From contig CALUMX010000002.1 in NCBI GenBank assembly GCA_944321875.1, positions 62,001 through 126,000 on the forward strand: 64,000 bases of DNA. The letters are read 5' to 3'. Position 1 is the first letter of the stretch. The number at the start of each line of letters is the position of its first letter. The notes beneath the pieces were generated by a model. That model worked only from the letters and a program-made list of their open reading frames with translations. It made no database searches and was not told where the DNA came from. The stretch is from an uncultured Muribaculaceae bacterium (GTDB lineage Bacteria > Bacteroidota > Bacteroidia > Bacteroidales > Muribaculaceae). Position numbers and translations under genes: made by a program. This document shows positions 29,901 to 38,508 of the stretch, in pieces.

Positions 29901-32900
29901 ACGATGACAGAACCGGCATTCGCACAATTCTCTACATAACCGCAATTGTAGCCAGTTATACCACCGGCTGTATCGTAACCGCCATAGACATTACCCTCAT
30001 TATAGCAATTCGTTACCTTACCGTTCGTCTCGTTCCGTCCTACAAGGCCTCCGACTACGGAACTGTAGCTGTACACGTCGGCATAGTTCGCACAATTGTC
30101 AACCACACCCCAGTTATAAGCCACAATCGGACCCGAATATCCCCAGAAGCTGATGCGGGCATCCGCGGCAATAGTCAGGTTGCGTACCTCGCCGTCAACA
30201 TCGAGACGTCCGACAAAGCCACCGCAAAGACGGCTGTTCATATTATCCGGACTACCGCCCGCACCTGTCGGGTCATCCTCCGGACGAACCTTCCACAGCA
30301 CACGGTTAAGAAGCAGGCGCTTGAGCGCATAACCTCCACCATCAATCTTTCCGGCAAACTTCATATCGAAGTTCTTCGCGTCAGAACTGATACCGTCAAA
30401 TGCCGGGTCGTATTCCATATCAATATCGTTGGCAAACAGGAAATACGTATCTTTGAAATTCTGATTCTTATTATTGGTATAATCCGCTAATTTCAAAATA
30501 TCATCCTTTGTCTTCAGCAGATAAGGCTCAGCCTTCGTTCCTTCTCCCTCAAACGGAATCGGAGCGACACTGAATGCATATGCAATGCTCACTTTCCCGT
30601 TTCTGACAACAAGAGTATCTGTTCCAAAATCAGTCTTGATACGCAATTTTCCATCAGCGATTTCACTGAAATAGCCATCGTTGCCGATAACGCCATCCTT
30701 CAACAACGCATATTCCGTATTGCCTAACGGACGCAGCGTAGCCTCCTTTGTCAGCTTGCCCAATGAGTTGTTGGCCTGCATCTGAACAACCGACGCTCCC
30801 ATATAGGCAGCCTCATTGGCATCCATATCTTTCAGCCTCGGATACTGTCCTTCCGTAAATACCCAAACGGAAGCATCAAAGCCTGCGAGAGCCGTAGCCT
30901 TCGCCAAATCGGCCGTATTCACACCGTAACGTACAGAACCGAAACTGGTCATCTGACGGTCAAAGTAGATATTCTCAATTTCAGGAGTTGCTCCTTCCTG
31001 AACAGCTCCGATAATCTCCCTCATATCATTTTCTACGTCGTAAGTCGCAATATTTGCAGTAACCGACGATGACGTATAGCAATTTCTGACTGAAGACTGG
31101 CAAATGGCCTCCGTCGCATCCTGATAAGTGCTCACATAGCCGGCAAGACCGCCTACCTTGACAGAAAGCTCATCGCTTACCCGTCCGATGCTGTAACTGT
31201 CGGACACATCGCCGTAAAGTATTCCGACAAGACCGCCCACATTGGCATTAGCGCCGTAACCCGTGACTGTACCCACACTGAAACACTTCTCAATCTTGCC
31301 TTTATAGCAAATTCCGACCAAACCACCTGTATTGAGGCTCAACTTGTATGAACTGCCGTCTACCGTTCCCGAGAAATAGCAATTGCGTGCGGTAGCCTCA
31401 TAAAGCGTAGCCACCAAACCTCCGACATTGAAAGCCTCACCGGGAGCGTTCGATACAACAAGAGATTCCGTCGCATGACAATTCTCAATCAGCTCGTCCA
31501 CTTCACTGACCATACCTCCGGCATTTCCGCCAAGACCGGTAATCGTGCTACCCGAGACAGAACTGTTCTTCATAACTCTTACAATGGCAGCCATACCGCC
31601 GGTAGCTCTTCCCGTATTATAGATATCCGCATTCTCAACGTGGCAGGATTCTATCACGCCGTCTGACCAACCGGCAACAGACGCTGCATAATAGTTGGCT
31701 GCACGCACAACAGGCGATACAAGCCGCAGATTCTTTATCATACTGGATGCGCCACACCGGCCGAATAAGGCGGCATAACCGTCTTCTCCAGTCGAAATAT
31801 CCAAACCTGTAATGGTGCGGCCATTGCCGTCAAACGTACCGCTAAAATGATGATACCAGTCCTTTCCAATCGGCGTAAAGCGCAATCCGCTCATGTCCAA
31901 ATCATTCACTAATCGGAAGAACTTTCCAGAATAGACATCGGCATACTTTGTTCCTTCTGGAGAAACAGCGTTGTATTCGCTTTCCGGCACGCTGTTCACC
32001 TTCTCTGCAAGAAGGAACAAGTCATCGGTTGTCTTTATCAGATACGGACTCGCCTCTGTTCCCTCTCCTTCAAATTCTGAAACCGGAAGGGTCGGATAAA
32101 CTATATCAGACTGCATCGTGAGCTTTCCTTCCGTTAGGATGCCGAGATAGCTTGTCGAGTTGGTCATTGTCCAGTCTTTCCAGGCAATTACATTCTTCTC
32201 AGCCGATTCCACCGATACAATCCGTCCTGAATACCCCGTAATAAACCCGCTTTCCGCATCGTAAACAATGGAATTGGTCAGATAATCATCACCATTATCA
32301 TCTTCCCGTGCCACTTGAGCCTCGATGCTTACAGTTTCATCACGACCCAGCACCAAGTCGACCGTCATACCGTAGTTACCGAAATTCTTCACGGCGAGCA
32401 CATTTGCCGACTCATATTCCGCAATTACGTTATAACTGGTTTCCTGATACTCACGAGTACCGTCCTTAAGCACAAGCATTGTCTGCGACATTGTCGCATT
32501 AGCCCGTTCAAATTTCGAGCCGGAGAAAATACCCGCATGCATGTCGGCATACTCACCCTCCGTTCCAAAAACGCCCCATTCCGTAAGAATGGAAATCGTA
32601 CCGTCCTCGTTGAGTTTTCCCTCAATCGGCTTACTCCTGTCCGGCTTGAGGCTTCCATCCTCACTTACCGACACAGCTGCTATATCCAGCCAACCGTAAG
32701 TAGGAACATTCAAAATATTCTGATTCTGTATGGTCAGAGTCTTGTCCGTGAAATTCAATTCTGCCTTGACCTCTGCACCCACTTCATAGAAATTGACAAT
32801 ACGGATAGCATTCTCTTCTCCGTCAACTGCCTCTATCGTGACACTCTTTCCTCCATCAGCTCCCGGATGAACCAATGTCGTGAAAGTCTGCACCCATTCT

Positions 32901-33184
32901 CCTGCAACTTCACCCACGGACGCAGGAGAAGAAGCGCCCCATCCTCTAACCTTGTCTCTTGCCGTATAGACACTCGCTTTGTTTTCTACCACTGTCGCAC
33001 GGTTATTCTCATACAACGGAAAATCTCCCCGGCTGTCAACTTTCTGCATGCCGGAAGAAGCCTGCGTGACCGGCTTCGGATTGATTCTCATGCTTTGAAC
33101 GTAACCTTCATTCCCGGCAAACAGCAATGCCGGGAGAGTAACACCCACAAGTAGAGAACCAATCATTGAAACAACTTTTCTCAT
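26969..33184 (-). CDS. giant GLUG-repeat secreted surface protein
   Basis: The 2071-residue product has a signal peptide (MRKVVSMIGSLLVGVTLPALLFA). Three modules each start with a G-E-G-T-x-A-x-P-Y segment (about residues 370, 876 and 1335), followed by a N-D-I-D-M-like stretch. Between and after them run many GLUG-type units, such as G-G-L-V-G or G-G-I-V-G followed by V-x-N-C-Y-N-x-G-x-I/V, densest from 1400 to 1850. The last 40 residues (R-W-F-N-A-A-G-I-Q-V-S ... V-Y-L-V-I-R-V ... V-V-K-I-V-N-A-D) look like a Bacteroidales C-terminal secretion/sorting tail. It is likely a right-handed beta-helix adhesin or a host- or matrix-contact protein. It is monocistronic; ligand unknown. Confidence 0.85.
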   Translation of the reverse strand: MRKVVSMIGSLLVGVTLPALLFAGNEGYVQSMRINPKPVTQASSGMQKVDSRGDFPLYENNRATVVENKASVYTARDKVRGWGASSPASVGEVAGEWVQTFTTLVHPGADGGKSVTIEAVDGEENAIRIVNFYEVGAEVKAELNFTDKTLTIQNQNILNVPTYGWLDIAAVSVSEDGSLKPDRSKPIEGKLNEDGTISILTEWGVFGTEGEYADMHAGIFSGSKFERANATMSQTMLVLKDGTREYQETSYNVIAEYESANVLAVKNFGNYGMTVDLVLGRDETVSIEAQVAREDDNGDDYLTNSIVYDAESGFITGYSGRIVSVESAEKNVIAWKDWTMTNSTSYLGILTEGKLTMQSDIVYPTLPVSEFEGEGTEASPYLIKTTDDLFLLAEKVNSVPESEYNAVSPEGTKYADVYSGKFFRLVNDLDMSGLRFTPIGKDWYHHFSGTFDGNGRTITGLDISTGEDGYAALFGRCGASSMIKNLRLVSPVVRAANYYAASVAGWSDGVIESCHVENADIYNTGRATGGMAAIVRVMKNSSVSGSTITGLGGNAGGMVSEVDELIENCHATESLVVSNAPGEAFNVGGLVATLYEATARNCYFSGTVDGSSYKLSLNTGGLVGICYKGKIEKCFSVGTVTGYGANANVGGLVGILYGDVSDSYSIGRVSDELSVKVGGLAGYVSTYQDATEAICQSSVRNCYTSSSVTANIATYDVENDMREIIGAVQEGATPEIENIYFDRQMTSFGSVRYGVNTADLAKATALAGFDASVWVFTEGQYPRLKDMDANEAAYMGASVVQMQANNSLGKLTKEATLRPLGNTEYALLKDGVIGNDGYFSEIADGKLRIKTDFGTDTLVVRNGKVSIAYAFSVAPIPFEGEGTKAEPYLLKTKDDILKLADYTNNKNQNFKDTYFLFANDIDMEYDPAFDGISSDAKNFDMKFAGKIDGGGYALKRLLLNRVLWKVRPEDDPTGAGGSPDNMNSRLCGGFVGRLDVDGEVRNLTIAADARISFWGYSGPIVAYNWGVVDNCANYADVYSYSSVVGGLVGRNETNGKVTNCYNEGNVYGGYDTAGGITGYNCGYVENCANAGSVIVESISQFMTNVKFLKTAGGIVGHSNGGIIRNVVNGGYVYAIGGKAGGIAGSYPKVIMSDVTGKNDMYNALNFGTAQSSDPLYLGAISGDSGTQGTIQSNFWDAQILPIKAIGNQDMEGMTGVETSQLLSGKALDGFDTSLWDFTAGQYPVLKQFADREGLQRARKAIVSIPEGLTAKDLSQDAVLAEEEGLVWSLRQQTVFKIEGSTLRAPEKVTELAVDTLVATYGNYVKLIEIKRIPDLQLAGEGTEANPYQIASADDWNALSEYMELIGEPFKDRFFKLMADIDFTDVEFRMLASDGITSFEGNLDGDGKKISGIKIKTTESGQGAIRILGESGVVSNLTLAGDVEASSASSGGFSGSVYGTMVNCVNEINVASTSGNGVSGFGKLFGTARMTDCVNKGMISGKGNNIAGFAAETEAGVRLIRCGNEGKVVNNGKGSYTGGLLGTAMPMYLEDCYNSGEIEITDLDNTKNVAGLIGFATSNSSCEERMELVRCYNTADVQAAGAVAGLIAASSASSSIINPMTLTECYNTGNISAQPSKVQSSSGAPTAGLVAFYTPGSKFTGCWNSGTLSTINVYTAGIAAYYRSAPSEEYPVVITDCYNIGEIATTGDNGGGILAYCHNFMTVENCYNTANISGDFGFGGIVGNLIGEVSVIRNCWNSGNIDVLTNRAGGIVGHGTKGNVENCFNVGDVTSSSTEGGTVIKAGYAIGGLAGQGGAAFTNCYNMGTVTGASQVGGLIGVPFASVTKLIRCYNAGKIVAEADTCGALIGANILNGKIWNENNEVRDSYYVTDYGTYTNNHSGTAVTLAELAALDMGEGWSSNDDYTMPIPTSLNSIPVALVNAVTLGFAEGDSQDNVTRNFFVGAPEGLQWTASVPNITISGMNAEFTDEAFIGEAILTASAGELTREFTIVCNKEASSSLDKMDGVREIESERWFNAAGIQVSKPTYKDGAVYLVIRVYTDKTTEVVKIVNAD

Positions 33185-33212
33185 GGTTCAATAGAGGATT
33201 TTATTAATTAAA

Positions 33213-33220
33213 CAAAAGTA
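33213..33220 (-). promoter_or_regulatory. -7 box of the GLUG-protein gene
   Basis: TACTTTTG on the minus strand fits TAnnTTTG, 28 nt upstream of the start codon. The rest of 33221-33454 shows no gene; it is AT-rich with no notable repeat. Confidence 0.5.
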
Positions 33221-33454
33221 CCGGCTCGCACTTACTGTCATCCTCATTCGCAACTTCGTCCAAGCACGGTACCCGGAAATTTATATCAATCGCTACTTTA
33301 TTTCTCGGTTCTTAAGTCTTGTGCTTTTCTCTACAACAAACCCAATGGTTACTGTCTAAACGAAAACTGATTGCCTCAAATTTAACAAATTAAATTCCCA
33401 TATCAAAACAAATTCAGTTATTTAACATTCTCAAAATCAGCAGGACGGCATACT

Positions 33455-34339
33455 TTATCCGCGCTTTACCTTCAGGACGACAAGCATGACGGAAGCAAGA
33501 ATCAGCGTTACACCGACTCCACTCTGCCAGGTGAATGACTCCCCAAAAGCGATGATTCCGATAACCAACGCCGTTATAGGCTCCATCGCGCCCAAAATGG
33601 ATGCCAGCGTAGGACCGGCATACTTAATGCCCTGCACAAGGGATATGTTGGAAATCGCCGTAGCCACAAGACCCAATCCGGCGATATATAGCCACATGTG
33701 CGGGTCTGTCTCCAGACGTACTCCACCCGTGCAGAAGCCGCCGATGGCAAACAACAAAGCTCCGATACCCATCACATAGCAGGTAAGCGGTACCGACGGC
33801 AATTTCACCGCCCGCGTCTTCTGCACGCCTACGATATATCCCGCATAGGAGAAAATCGAAACAATCGAACATATCAAGCCAAAGACTGTATTACCACCCT
33901 GCGGTCCTTCCACATCGCCCGACACAAGAAATGCCGCACCTGTGATGGATATGACGATAGCAGCCATAACCAACAAGGACTTGGATTCCTTAAAAAACAG
34001 CATCATTGCCATTGCCACGGCAAGCGGATACATAAAATGCACGACAGAAGCAACACCTGTGGCTATGTTCTGATAGGCAAATACAAGTGAGAGAGAAGTG
34101 GTGGCCCGGAAAAGGCTCAAACAAAACACCGTCTTAAAATCGGCCCACGTCAACCGAAAGCTGACGCCTTTAATCATTCCAATGGTAATTAAGAACAACG
34201 AGGCTACACCCCAACGGTAGGTCAACGCCTCAAACGAAGAATAGCCGCCTATCATAATCAGCGACATGGTAAAGAACGGTGCCAATCCAAATGTCGAGGA
34301 CGACAGTCCGGCATAAAGAATTCCTTTTATTTTGTCCAT
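33455..34339 (-). CDS. EamA/DMT-family transporter
   Basis: This 294-residue inner-membrane protein has ten predicted helices in two EamA repeats (repeat starts near residues 5 and 155), with A-M-E-P-I-T-A-L-V-I-G near the end of the second repeat. The superfamily exports or imports small metabolites such as amino acids. Substrate cannot be read from sequence. It follows the acetyltransferase gene after 1 nt, so the two are co-transcribed. Confidence 0.85.
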   Translation of the reverse strand: MDKIKGILYAGLSSSTFGLAPFFTMSLIMIGGYSSFEALTYRWGVASLFLITIGMIKGVSFRLTWADFKTVFCLSLFRATTSLSLVFAYQNIATGVASVVHFMYPLAVAMAMMLFFKESKSLLVMAAIVISITGAAFLVSGDVEGPQGGNTVFGLICSIVSIFSYAGYIVGVQKTRAVKLPSVPLTCYVMGIGALLFAIGGFCTGGVRLETDPHMWLYIAGLGLVATAISNISLVQGIKYAGPTLASILGAMEPITALVIGIIAFGESFTWQSGVGVTLILASVMLVVLKVKRG

Positions 34340-34340
34340 T

Positions 34341-34913
34341 TCAATCTACATTGCTTGTGTTTTCTATTGTTTTGATTACCCGGCACGGATTGCCGACGGC
34401 CACCACATTGGCCGGAATATCCCGATTGACCACACTCCCCGCTCCTATCACGGCTCCATCGCCTATTGCCACCCCGGGAAGAATTTGCACGCCTGCTCCA
34501 ATCCACACACTGTTGCCGATGACAATGGGATGAGCATATTCCAGTCCTGCGTTACGAGGCATTGACTCCAACGGATGACCGGCGGTAGTAATGCATACAT
34601 TGGGCCCGATAAACACATTATCGCCAATCGTCAGTCTTGCCCCGTCAAGGATTACAAGATTGACATTGGCGAAAAAGTTATCTCCTATATGAATGTTGTA
34701 GCCATAGTCACAGTGAAACGGTGACAAAATCGTGCAGTTGCGACCCACATACAAAAGGGAGCGGAGAACGGCATCCCGTTTCTCCGCTTCCCTTGGTGAC
34801 AATTGATTAAATTCATGCAGCCTGATGCGGGTCTCCAGCATTTCCTGCTGCAGTTCGGCATCATTATTTGCATCGTAAAGCATCCCGCAGGCTGCCTTTT
34901 CCTTTTCAGTCAT
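34341..34913 (-). CDS. sugar O-acetyltransferase (Maa/LacA-like)
   Basis: This 190-residue left-handed beta-helix enzyme opens with the Mac domain (M-T-E-K-E-K-A-A-C-G-M-L-Y-D-A-N) and continues with hexapeptide repeats such as I-G-D-N-V-F-I-G-P-N-V and I-G-D-G-A-V-I-G-A-G-S-V-V. The catalytic His lies in T-A-G-H-P-L. Members transfer acetyl from acetyl-CoA to maltose, galactosides or related sugars, a step often viewed as detoxification of non-metabolised sugars. It is 1 nt upstream of the DMT exporter gene, which would suit an acetylate-and-export pair; that link is an inference. Confidence 0.88.
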   Translation of the reverse strand: MTEKEKAACGMLYDANNDAELQQEMLETRIRLHEFNQLSPREAEKRDAVLRSLLYVGRNCTILSPFHCDYGYNIHIGDNFFANVNLVILDGARLTIGDNVFIGPNVCITTAGHPLESMPRNAGLEYAHPIVIGNSVWIGAGVQILPGVAIGDGAVIGAGSVVNRDIPANVVAVGNPCRVIKTIENTSNVD

Positions 34914-34920
34914 AAATTAG

Positions 34921-35628
34921 TTAGTCCTCAAGCATGTATTCGACGGTAGTCACAACACGCACATTTTTGATGTAAGGAGTATTCTGGTCACGGTCGGTTA
35001 TGGTGAACTGACCTTGTGAGGCCGTCTTGATTTTACCCAATTCGCTTTCTGAGTCGTTGGCAAACTGGACGGCAGCCTCGCGGGCGTTCTGTGTCGCCTG
35101 TTTAATCATCTCGGGCTTTATCGTGTTTAGTCCCGTAAATTCAAACGAAACACTCGGATAGCTGTAATTGGTAAAGGTCAACGCCAGTCCTTGCTCGATA
35201 AAAGTAGTTTGCTCTTTCATCAATTTAAGCACGGTATCAACCTTGCGCGTATTGACAGTGATAATCGATGACAAACGGTAACGGTAGGAAACTCGCTCGG
35301 CTGTATAAACGTCGGCCTGCAAATCAGTGACATCAATCGACGTCGTGATTTCCTCTTCGGTAATTCCGTTTTCCTTCAATTTATCTATTACAATCTTATT
35401 CTTCTGCTCTACCGTCTTATAGAGTGCCGGCAGGTTGTTGCCCACTTCCTTGAAGACAATAGGCCAGATAGCCTTGTCCGCTTTCACCTCCCGCTCGGCC
35501 AATCCCTTGACTGTTACGACACGCTGATTCTCCGTAAAACTTTTCAGCCCGCCACGAATGCAGAGTCCCAGTACAATAATACCGACTGCAACGACTACGG
35601 CAGCGACAATAGAATTTCTTTTTTCCAT
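34921..35628 (-). CDS. SIMPL (DUF541) domain protein
   Basis: The Met at 35628 gives a 235-residue protein with an N-terminal signal anchor (S-I-V-A-A-V-V-V-A-V-G-I-I-V-L-G-L-C) and a SIMPL/DUF541 domain (V-V-T-V-K-G-L-A-E-R-E-V-K-A-D, L-K-E-N-G-I-T-E-E-E-I-T-T-S). The family is periplasmic and linked to stress tolerance and oligomeric ring formation in other species, with no clear enzymatic role. It lies 54 nt after the unknown 398-residue gene and 7 nt before the acetyltransferase gene. Confidence 0.83.
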   Translation of the reverse strand: MEKRNSIVAAVVVAVGIIVLGLCIRGGLKSFTENQRVVTVKGLAEREVKADKAIWPIVFKEVGNNLPALYKTVEQKNKIVIDKLKENGITEEEITTSIDVTDLQADVYTAERVSYRYRLSSIITVNTRKVDTVLKLMKEQTTFIEQGLALTFTNYSYPSVSFEFTGLNTIKPEMIKQATQNAREAAVQFANDSESELGKIKTASQGQFTITDRDQNTPYIKNVRVVTTVEYMLED

Positions 35629-35682
35629 AATTTGAGATTTTAGGTAGATTGTATCGGTAGAACAATCAACGGCCAATTTCGT

Positions 35683-36879
35683 TTAATCCGCACGGTAAAA
35701 ATTACGCAAATACATCCGGGCAAAGAAATCCCAGTTGTCATGCAGCAACTTTCCGTCAGCTCCTGCCGGATATTTCGCATCAGGCAAGAGGTCGTTCTCA
35801 AACAGATAACGCACCAAATCCACCGGACACTTTCCGGCCTCCATTACCAGCGTATGCGCGGCATCGGCAGCCTCCCGGGCATCGTAGCAGGCATTGGATG
35901 CATGACGGATATATTGAGCCACATCGTGCGCTACAATCAGCCCTTTGCGGCGGTCGGCATAAAGGACGAAGTTGGAAAAGTCACGCAACTGCGGCAGATG
36001 ACCTTCCGGATTGCTGCCCCAACGTAAATCTTCGGAAAGGAAACGTTCCAATTCGTCATAAGTCCGGCAGAAGGCAATAACGTCGCCCACTGCATGCTTC
36101 ATCGCCTTGTAATATTTATGGTCAGGCACAGGAGTCAGTTTCTCCGCCCGCGGCAAACGGTCGTCAACCACAAGCCGCAACCATTCATCCACCAGCAAAG
36201 CTAACGGACCTGTGGGTTGCTGGAAAGTCGTTCGCAGACGGTCTTCCGCAGTCAACGTTTCCTCAACCGTCAACTCGTCTTCCTCTGCCACCTCCCGCTC
36301 ATAGGCATGCTTGCTGACAGGACGCAACAGATAACTGTGCCAGAACAGCCAGCCTGAAGCCCGGAAAATGTCACGCACTTGCTCCTTGTCGGCCAAATCC
36401 AATTCCTGAAGCATTTGGAAATCCTCTGCCGACGGAGCATCATCGTAAAGGAAATCAAACAATTTATGCACCTGACGGGCAAAACGCATCAAATCGCTGT
36501 CGTAGGGCGACACCAGTCCGTTGAATCCCAAGGCAGACTCCAACGAGTACCAAATGATGAACTGCACGTCAATCAGATTCAGCTCCGAATCGACATAGTC
36601 ATCCGGCTCGTCGTAAAACGGCACAGGACGGCCGTACAACTTACGGCACATTCTGACGAAAGCACGCCACATACCGGCATCAGACACCACATCCTGATAG
36701 TATCCCGTAAGGTCGAGCACGCAACGCTTGCGCTCTGCGTCGGTCAATTCGGGGAACACCTTCATGCTTCCCCACAACTTATCTATATAGCGGGCGAGCG
36801 TGAGGTAGTAGTCATCGGTCGGTTTCAACAGGTCGGGCTCAGGCAGCATCCGCTTCAAATCATCTACTGTTATTTCCAT
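35683..36879 (-). CDS. uncharacterised Bacteroidales protein
   Basis: I do not recognise this 398-residue protein with confidence; it may belong to DUF3843. It is acidic and soluble, without signal peptide or membrane segments. It has repeated Trp/Tyr-rich helices and a mid-protein acidic stretch (E-E-D-E-L-T-V-E-E-T-L-T-A-E-D). No catalytic motif stands out. Its start lies 17 nt downstream of a -7 box supplied by repeat unit B1, and the SIMPL gene follows, so expression is probably set by that repeat. Confidence 0.75.
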   Translation of the reverse strand: MEITVDDLKRMLPEPDLLKPTDDYYLTLARYIDKLWGSMKVFPELTDAERKRCVLDLTGYYQDVVSDAGMWRAFVRMCRKLYGRPVPFYDEPDDYVDSELNLIDVQFIIWYSLESALGFNGLVSPYDSDLMRFARQVHKLFDFLYDDAPSAEDFQMLQELDLADKEQVRDIFRASGWLFWHSYLLRPVSKHAYEREVAEEDELTVEETLTAEDRLRTTFQQPTGPLALLVDEWLRLVVDDRLPRAEKLTPVPDHKYYKAMKHAVGDVIAFCRTYDELERFLSEDLRWGSNPEGHLPQLRDFSNFVLYADRRKGLIVAHDVAQYIRHASNACYDAREAADAAHTLVMEAGKCPVDLVRYLFENDLLPDAKYPAGADGKLLHDNWDFFARMYLRNFYRAD

Positions 36880-36896
36880 GAATCGTAAATTTTATT

Positions 36897-36928
36897 CAAA
36901 AATAGAGAAAGGCGAGCGCAGAGGCAAA
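36897..36928 (-). promoter_or_regulatory. promoter in repeat unit B1
   Basis: TTTG (36925-36928), 20 nt, TATTTTTG (36897-36904) on the minus strand, directed at the gene starting at 36879. Confidence 0.8.
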
Positions 36929-37064
36929 CGAAAAACGAAGTTTTTAAGTTTGGCTTTGCCGAGCCGTATCCTATTTTATTCAAAAATAGCGAAAGGCGAG
37001 CGCAGAGACAAACGAAAAACGAAGTTTTTGGGTTTGGCTTTGCCGAGCCGCATCCTATTTTATT
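36897..37064 (-). repeat. two tandem promoter-bearing palindromic repeats, units B1 and B2
   Basis: Units of exactly 84 bp (36897-36980 and 36981-37064) differ at few positions. Each begins CAAAAATAG and ends CTATTTTATT on the plus strand, so the ends are inverted repeats. The centre is AAAAAC-GAA-GTTTTT. B2 carries the same TTTG-N20-TATTTTTG promoter at 36981-37012, also facing left. The sequence from 37065 to 37183 holds no gene; a TACTTTTA at 37150-37157 may be the -7 box of the nitroreductase gene. Confidence 0.9.
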
Positions 37065-37183
37065 CAAAATTAAGCATTGCTTCTGTAATAATCAATATAC
37101 ACAACCACAAATAGTGCCGGTCGAAAGGGCTGCTCTGAAAATTTTTCGCTACTTTTACATCATTGAAAACTTTTATCCGAATT

Positions 37184-37723
37184 ATGAAGAATTTTCACGA
37201 CCTTTTATTCAACCGTCGCAGCATCCGCAAATACAAAGATGAGGAAATCTCCGGCGACGATGTGACAACCATATTACAGGCAGGATTGGCAAGCCCGTCC
37301 TCCAAGAACCGCCGTCCATGGAATTTCATTGTCGTAGAGGACAAGAAAACATTGGAAGCTCTGAGCAAGTGCAAGGAGTTCGGGGCACGTCCTATTGAGA
37401 GTTGTGCACTGGCCATTGTCGTTACGGCCGACCCGTTTGAAAGCGACGTATGGGTGGAGGATGCCTCTATCGCCACTTTCGCCATGCAGATGCAAGCCGA
37501 GGACCTCGGATTGGGAAGCTGCTGGATTCAGGTGCGTGAGCGGTTTGACCGCGACGCCAACCTGGCGGAAGACAACGTAAGAGCCATTCTGGGCATTCCC
37601 GATGACATCCGTGTTTTGAGCATTTTGACTCTCGGCCATAAGGACGAGGAGCGCAAGCCGCTGAACGAGGAGGAATGTCTCTGGGAGAAAGTGCATATCG
37701 GACATTGGAGGGCACAGGAATGA
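37184..37723 (+). CDS. nitroreductase family protein
   Basis: The ATG at 37184 (MKNFHDLLFNRRSIRKY) gives 179 residues; the TTG seven codons upstream is not needed. FMN-contact motif R-R-S-I-R-K-Y, A-G-L-A-S-P-S-S-K-N-R-R-P-W-N-F and G-L-G-S-C-W-I-Q define a nitroreductase-like flavoenzyme that reduces substrates with NAD(P)H. The physiological substrate is unknown. Its stop overlaps the DUF2520 gene by 4 nt (ATGA), starting a compact run of four plus-strand genes. Confidence 0.88.
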   Translation: MKNFHDLLFNRRSIRKYKDEEISGDDVTTILQAGLASPSSKNRRPWNFIVVEDKKTLEALSKCKEFGARPIESCALAIVVTADPFESDVWVEDASIATFAMQMQAEDLGLGSCWIQVRERFDRDANLAEDNVRAILGIPDDIRVLSILTLGHKDEERKPLNEEECLWEKVHIGHWRAQE

Positions 37724-38508
37724 GCCGGCTACGCATCGTAATCATCGGAGCCGGCAACGTGGCTACCCATCTCGCGCTTGCCCTGCGCAAGAAAGCGGAC
37801 ATCGTGCAGATTTTCGGCCACACACCCGAACGTACCCGCAAACTTGCTGAAGCGGTCGGAGACGGTGTCAGTTACGAAACCGACATCAACCGACTTGCCG
37901 ATGCCGACGCCTACATCGTCTCCATTAAGGACGACGCGATAGCTGGCTTCCTGAACTCCGTACCCGCCCGATGCCGCCGCTCGCTCTGGATGCATACCTC
38001 TGGGAGCGTAGGGATTGACGTATTTGAGGGATTCAACGACAACCACGGTATCCTCTACCCTCTGCAAACGTTCTCCATCGATGTTGACCTCAACATGGAG
38101 GAAGTGCATTTCTTCTGCGAAGGCAATCATACGGATGCCGAAACCGGCATACAGGCTGTAGCCCGGCTGATTTCCGACCACGTTCACCATGCCGACAGTG
38201 ACATCCGCCGCCAACTGCACATTGCGGCCGTATTTGCCTGCAACTTTGTCAACCATATGTACACGGCGGCATCCGACATTCTGGAGCGCAACCAACTACC
38301 GTTCAGCGCACTGCTTCCTCTCATCAAGGAAACGACAAGAAAGGCAGTATCCTACCCTGCCATTACGCCGTATGAGGCTCAAACCGGTCCGGCCGTGCGG
38401 GGCGACCGCAACATCATCGGAAAGCACCTGTCAATGCTGGAGGGTACGGAAAAAGAGATTTATGAAACTGTATCAAACGCTATACTCAAACGACACAATA
38501 AAGCATGA
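37720..38508 (+). CDS. DUF2520 / Rossmann-like oxidoreductase
   Basis: The ATG at 37720 ([19 protein letters not shown]) gives 262 residues with an N-terminal NAD(P)-binding fold (I-I-G-A-G-N-V-A) and a C-terminal helical DUF2520 domain ([18 protein letters not shown]). The family resembles prephenate and pantoate dehydrogenases but its substrate is not known. In Bacteroidetes it is usually found next to a KdsC-like phosphatase and Maf, as here. Four-nt overlaps on both sides show tight coupling. Confidence 0.85.
   Translation: MSRLRIVIIGAGNVATHLALALRKKADIVQIFGHTPERTRKLAEAVGDGVSYETDINRLADADAYIVSIKDDAIAGFLNSVPARCRRSLWMHTSGSVGIDVFEGFNDNHGILYPLQTFSIDVDLNMEEVHFFCEGNHTDAETGIQAVARLISDHVHHADSDIRRQLHIAAVFACNFVNHMYTAASDILERNQLPFSALLPLIKETTRKAVSYPAITPYEAQTGPAVRGDRNIIGKHLSMLEGTEKEIYETVSNAILKRHNKA

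Noticed and set aside
36870..37067. A small open frame across the tandem B repeats with a repeated F-V-C-L-C-A-R-L-S-L peptide
   Set aside because: The 84-bp unit is a multiple of three, so the frame stays open through both copies; it overlaps the start of the gene at 36879 and the promoter boxes. It is a by-product of the repeat.
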